Assembly: GCF_025962655.1 (NCBI RefSeq)
Contig: NZ_JAGFPE010000003.1
Coordinates: forward strand, 186,001-250,000
Source: Candidatus Symbiopectobacterium sp. NZEC151
GTDB taxonomy: Bacteria; Pseudomonadota; Gammaproteobacteria; Enterobacterales; Enterobacteriaceae
Direction: 5' to 3'
DNA length: 64,000 bases
Positions within the stretch are counted from its first letter, which is position 1, and each line of letters starts with the position of its first letter. This document shows, piece by piece, positions 62,535 through 64,000 of the stretch. The translations under genes were made by a program, and so were the position numbers. The notes under the pieces are model-generated. The model had not been told where the DNA came from. It made no database searches and saw only the letters and a list, made by a program, of their open reading frames with translations.

Positions 62535-63335
62535 ATGAAATTCACTGCATCGTTATTTGCCAAAACTGCGCTGGCAACCTCTCTGGCTGTTGTCTTACTG
62601 CACCCGGAAGAGGCTTCTGCATGCGCGGCAGACCCGCTAACCGGGTCTGTCTGCTATATGGTCACCGATTTCTGCCCGCAGGGATACCTGCCCGCACAAG
62701 GACAAATTCTCTCGATCAATGCCTATCAGGCGCTTTTCACACTGGTCGGCAACACCTTCGGCGGAAACCAGGCACAAGGCACCTTCGGTATTCCTGACCT
62801 GCGCGGCAGGAGTGCTGTCGGCGTCGGCCAAGGGCCGGGGTTGAGCACCATCACCCGTGGGCAAGTGATGGGGACGGAAAGCATCGCGCTCAACACCAGC
62901 AATCTGGCACCGCACACCCATGTCGTCACCAAGGTGCAGCCGACTGCGGATAACGTCACCATACCGGCCGTGCCAGGTACGCTGAGCGTCACCGCCAGCC
63001 TGCCGCTTTCCACCACGATACCCAGCAGCGGCACCGCCGTACCCGCGGCAGGGACTAACTATCTGTCAGTGATAAGCGCCACGGTGCCAGTGGGTGCCGG
63101 CAACCAGAATGCCACTTTCAAAGGGCCTTATGTGCAGACCAAACCACCTGTCGGTTCCAAGCTGGAGGCCGATGTTGCCGTTACGGGTTCGCCTACCATC
63201 CCGGCGTTTTCGTTCAAGGTGCCTGACGTCTCAGTCGGCGTGACCGGCTCCGGCGCGGCCTTCTCGGTTCGAGACCCAGCGTTAGGGCTGACCGCCTGCA
63301 TCGCCGCACAAGGAATTTACCCACAGCGTCAGTAA
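62535..63335 (+). CDS. Exported tail-collar (MdpB-type) domain protein
   Basis: A 266-residue secreted protein. The signal peptide is about 30 residues (MKFTASLFAKTALATSLAVV to EEASA). Then comes a phage tail-collar domain of the microcystin-dependent-protein type: FCPQGYLPAQGQILSINAYQ, ALFTLVGNTFGGNQAQGTFGIPDLRGR, and APHTHVV. A low-complexity beta-rich stretch follows, with Ser/Thr/Pro/Val-rich units to residue 250. Cysteines near both ends (CAADPLTGSVC, FCPQ, TACIAA) could form disulfides. A strong AAGGAGA precedes the ATG at 62535, and a strong terminator follows. Its position between the M50 operon and the giant gene suggests a shared role. Confidence 0.82.
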   Translation: MKFTASLFAKTALATSLAVVLLHPEEASACAADPLTGSVCYMVTDFCPQGYLPAQGQILSINAYQALFTLVGNTFGGNQAQGTFGIPDLRGRSAVGVGQGPGLSTITRGQVMGTESIALNTSNLAPHTHVVTKVQPTADNVTIPAVPGTLSVTASLPLSTTIPSSGTAVPAAGTNYLSVISATVPVGAGNQNATFKGPYVQTKPPVGSKLEADVAVTGSPTIPAFSFKVPDVSVGVTGSGAAFSVRDPALGLTACIAAQGIYPQRQ

Positions 63336-63343
63336 GTGTTATT

Positions 63344-63388
63344 CCCTATCGACCCTATTGGCAACATCAGGTCGATAGGGTTTTTTTT
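63344..63388 (+). terminator. Terminator between the tail-collar gene and the giant protein gene
   Basis: CCCTATCGACC and GGTCGATAGGG form an 11-bp stem, followed by eight T. It shows that the following gene has its own promoter. Confidence 0.95.
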
Positions 63389-63615
63389 GCAATGATCTGC
63401 CACTCACGGTTATTAACCTGGCATTGCCAAAAGACGCTCTATTTTTTTAGCACCGATTGCTAAATTTACATTTCCAAGGATAAGTTTTTAACTTAGATTT
63501 ACACCAAGACAACAAAACAATCATGTGGCAACTTTTTTTCGCTGTTTTGTTACGTGAGGTTTAGCGTCTCCCCTTCCGATTGTGATCACCAGGCAATGAT
63601 TTTGGGAGTATTTTT

Positions 63616-64000
63616 ATGCTATGGCGCCATTTGTTACAAACCCGCAGAAACAGCGACCGAAACACTGCCGCATTCAATGCTACCTCACCGACCCCACTCG
63701 GGGTGCTACTTGAAGCACGCATGATGTTTGATGGTGCTGTCGCCGCCACTGTCGCCCAGACGGACACCGCGTCATCGGCACCGGATGCCAACGCCACCGC
63801 CGCGAGCGACAGCAGCGACGCGCCCCATGCAGGGGACGGTACCCAGACGCAAAATAGCCAAACCGATCACACCAACAATCACGATGACAGCAGCGGTACC
63901 AGCGATATTGCGGTCGTCGGCGAAACAGTACGTAAAGAAGTGGTGTTTATCGATACCTCTGTCACCGATTATCAAACGCTGGTGGATAACGTCCCGGCGG
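63616..64000 (+). CDS. Large surface/secreted protein with LEPR-type N-terminal motif and DUF4347 start (partial, cut by window edge)
   Basis: Open from the ATG at 63616 (GGGAG eight bases upstream) through the window end, 128 codons visible. There is no Sec signal. The first 25 residues are basic and polar (MLWRHLLQTRRNSDRN). Residues 32-41 read LEARMMFDGA, a variant of the LEPR-type motif found at the extreme N-terminus of very large surface proteins. A low-complexity Asp/Ser/Ala/Thr-rich linker follows. From about residue 106, KEVVFIDTSVTDYQTLVDNV matches the beginning of a DUF4347 domain. Proteins with this layout are usually thousands of residues long. The real length and repeats lie beyond the window. 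Confidence 0.8.
   Translation, partial: MLWRHLLQTRRNSDRNTAAFNATSPTPLGVLLEARMMFDGAVAATVAQTDTASSAPDANATAASDSSDAPHAGDGTQTQNSQTDHTNNHDDSSGTSDIAVVGETVRKEVVFIDTSVTDYQTLVDNVPA

Noticed and set aside
63561-63975. Minus-strand frames opposite the giant gene
   Set aside because: The plus strand has a start with a good binding site, a recognisable motif and a DUF4347 beginning. The minus frames are shadows of its low-complexity linker.

Overview
The window looks like a chromosome segment of an enterobacterium of the Dickeya/Brenneria/Pectobacterium type. This is inferred from Enterobacterales gene order and protein lengths (gcvTHP, deoCABD, metY-rimP-nusA-infB-rbfA-truB-rpsO-pnp-nlpI-deaD, ubiT/ubiUV, rsmC/holD/rimI), two ERIC elements, a moderately high GC content and plant-associate style accessory genes. 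No species can be named from the sequence alone.

Layout. 0-8 kb: the start of an unknown membrane protein, an HD-domain phosphohydrolase, the glycine cleavage operon gcvTHP (minus strand), an ERIC element and a stand-alone fucO. 7.7-20.3 kb: a Fur-box gene of the yjjZ type, three tandem tRNA-Leu(CAG) genes with a clear promoter, a divergent LysR/aldo-keto reductase pair, rsmC, an exported chorismate mutase, holD-rimI, then a hydroxamate-siderophore locus (TonB receptor, fhuB, fhuD, divergent fhuF) without its ATPase gene, and a small secreted discoidin-like protein. 20.4-26.4 kb: deoCABD and a chemoreceptor. 26.6-33.4 kb: yhbQ, yhbS, ubiT, ubiU, ubiV (O2-independent ubiquinone synthesis), yhbW and eptC. 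33.7-46.1 kb: the RNA/translation cluster deaD, nlpI, pnp, rpsO, truB, rbfA, infB, nusA, rimP and initiator tRNA metY, all on the minus strand, with several terminators or attenuators.

46.1-64 kb, on the far side of metY, is accessory. It begins with a two-partner secretion pair: a 1.8 kilo-residue adhesin with GLUG motifs, nine 80-residue MBG-type repeats and a C-terminal cysteine pair, followed by its TpsB translocator. Then come a DAACS-family transporter with an altered cation motif, a DcuR-like regulator whose phosphoacceptor Asp is Asn, and an unrecognised 411-residue protein of effector-like composition.

The last 6 kb is the most unusual part. Three translationally coupled genes encode a periplasmic adaptor, a GAF-HlyD membrane fusion protein and a fusion of an M50 site-2 protease with an HlyD-type adaptor. 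They are followed by an exported tail-collar protein and the first 128 codons of a very probably giant protein with an N-terminal LEARMMFDGA motif and the start of a DUF4347 domain. I read this as a dedicated export/maturation apparatus for the giant protein, with no ABC ATPase in view. It is the best candidate here for an undescribed system.
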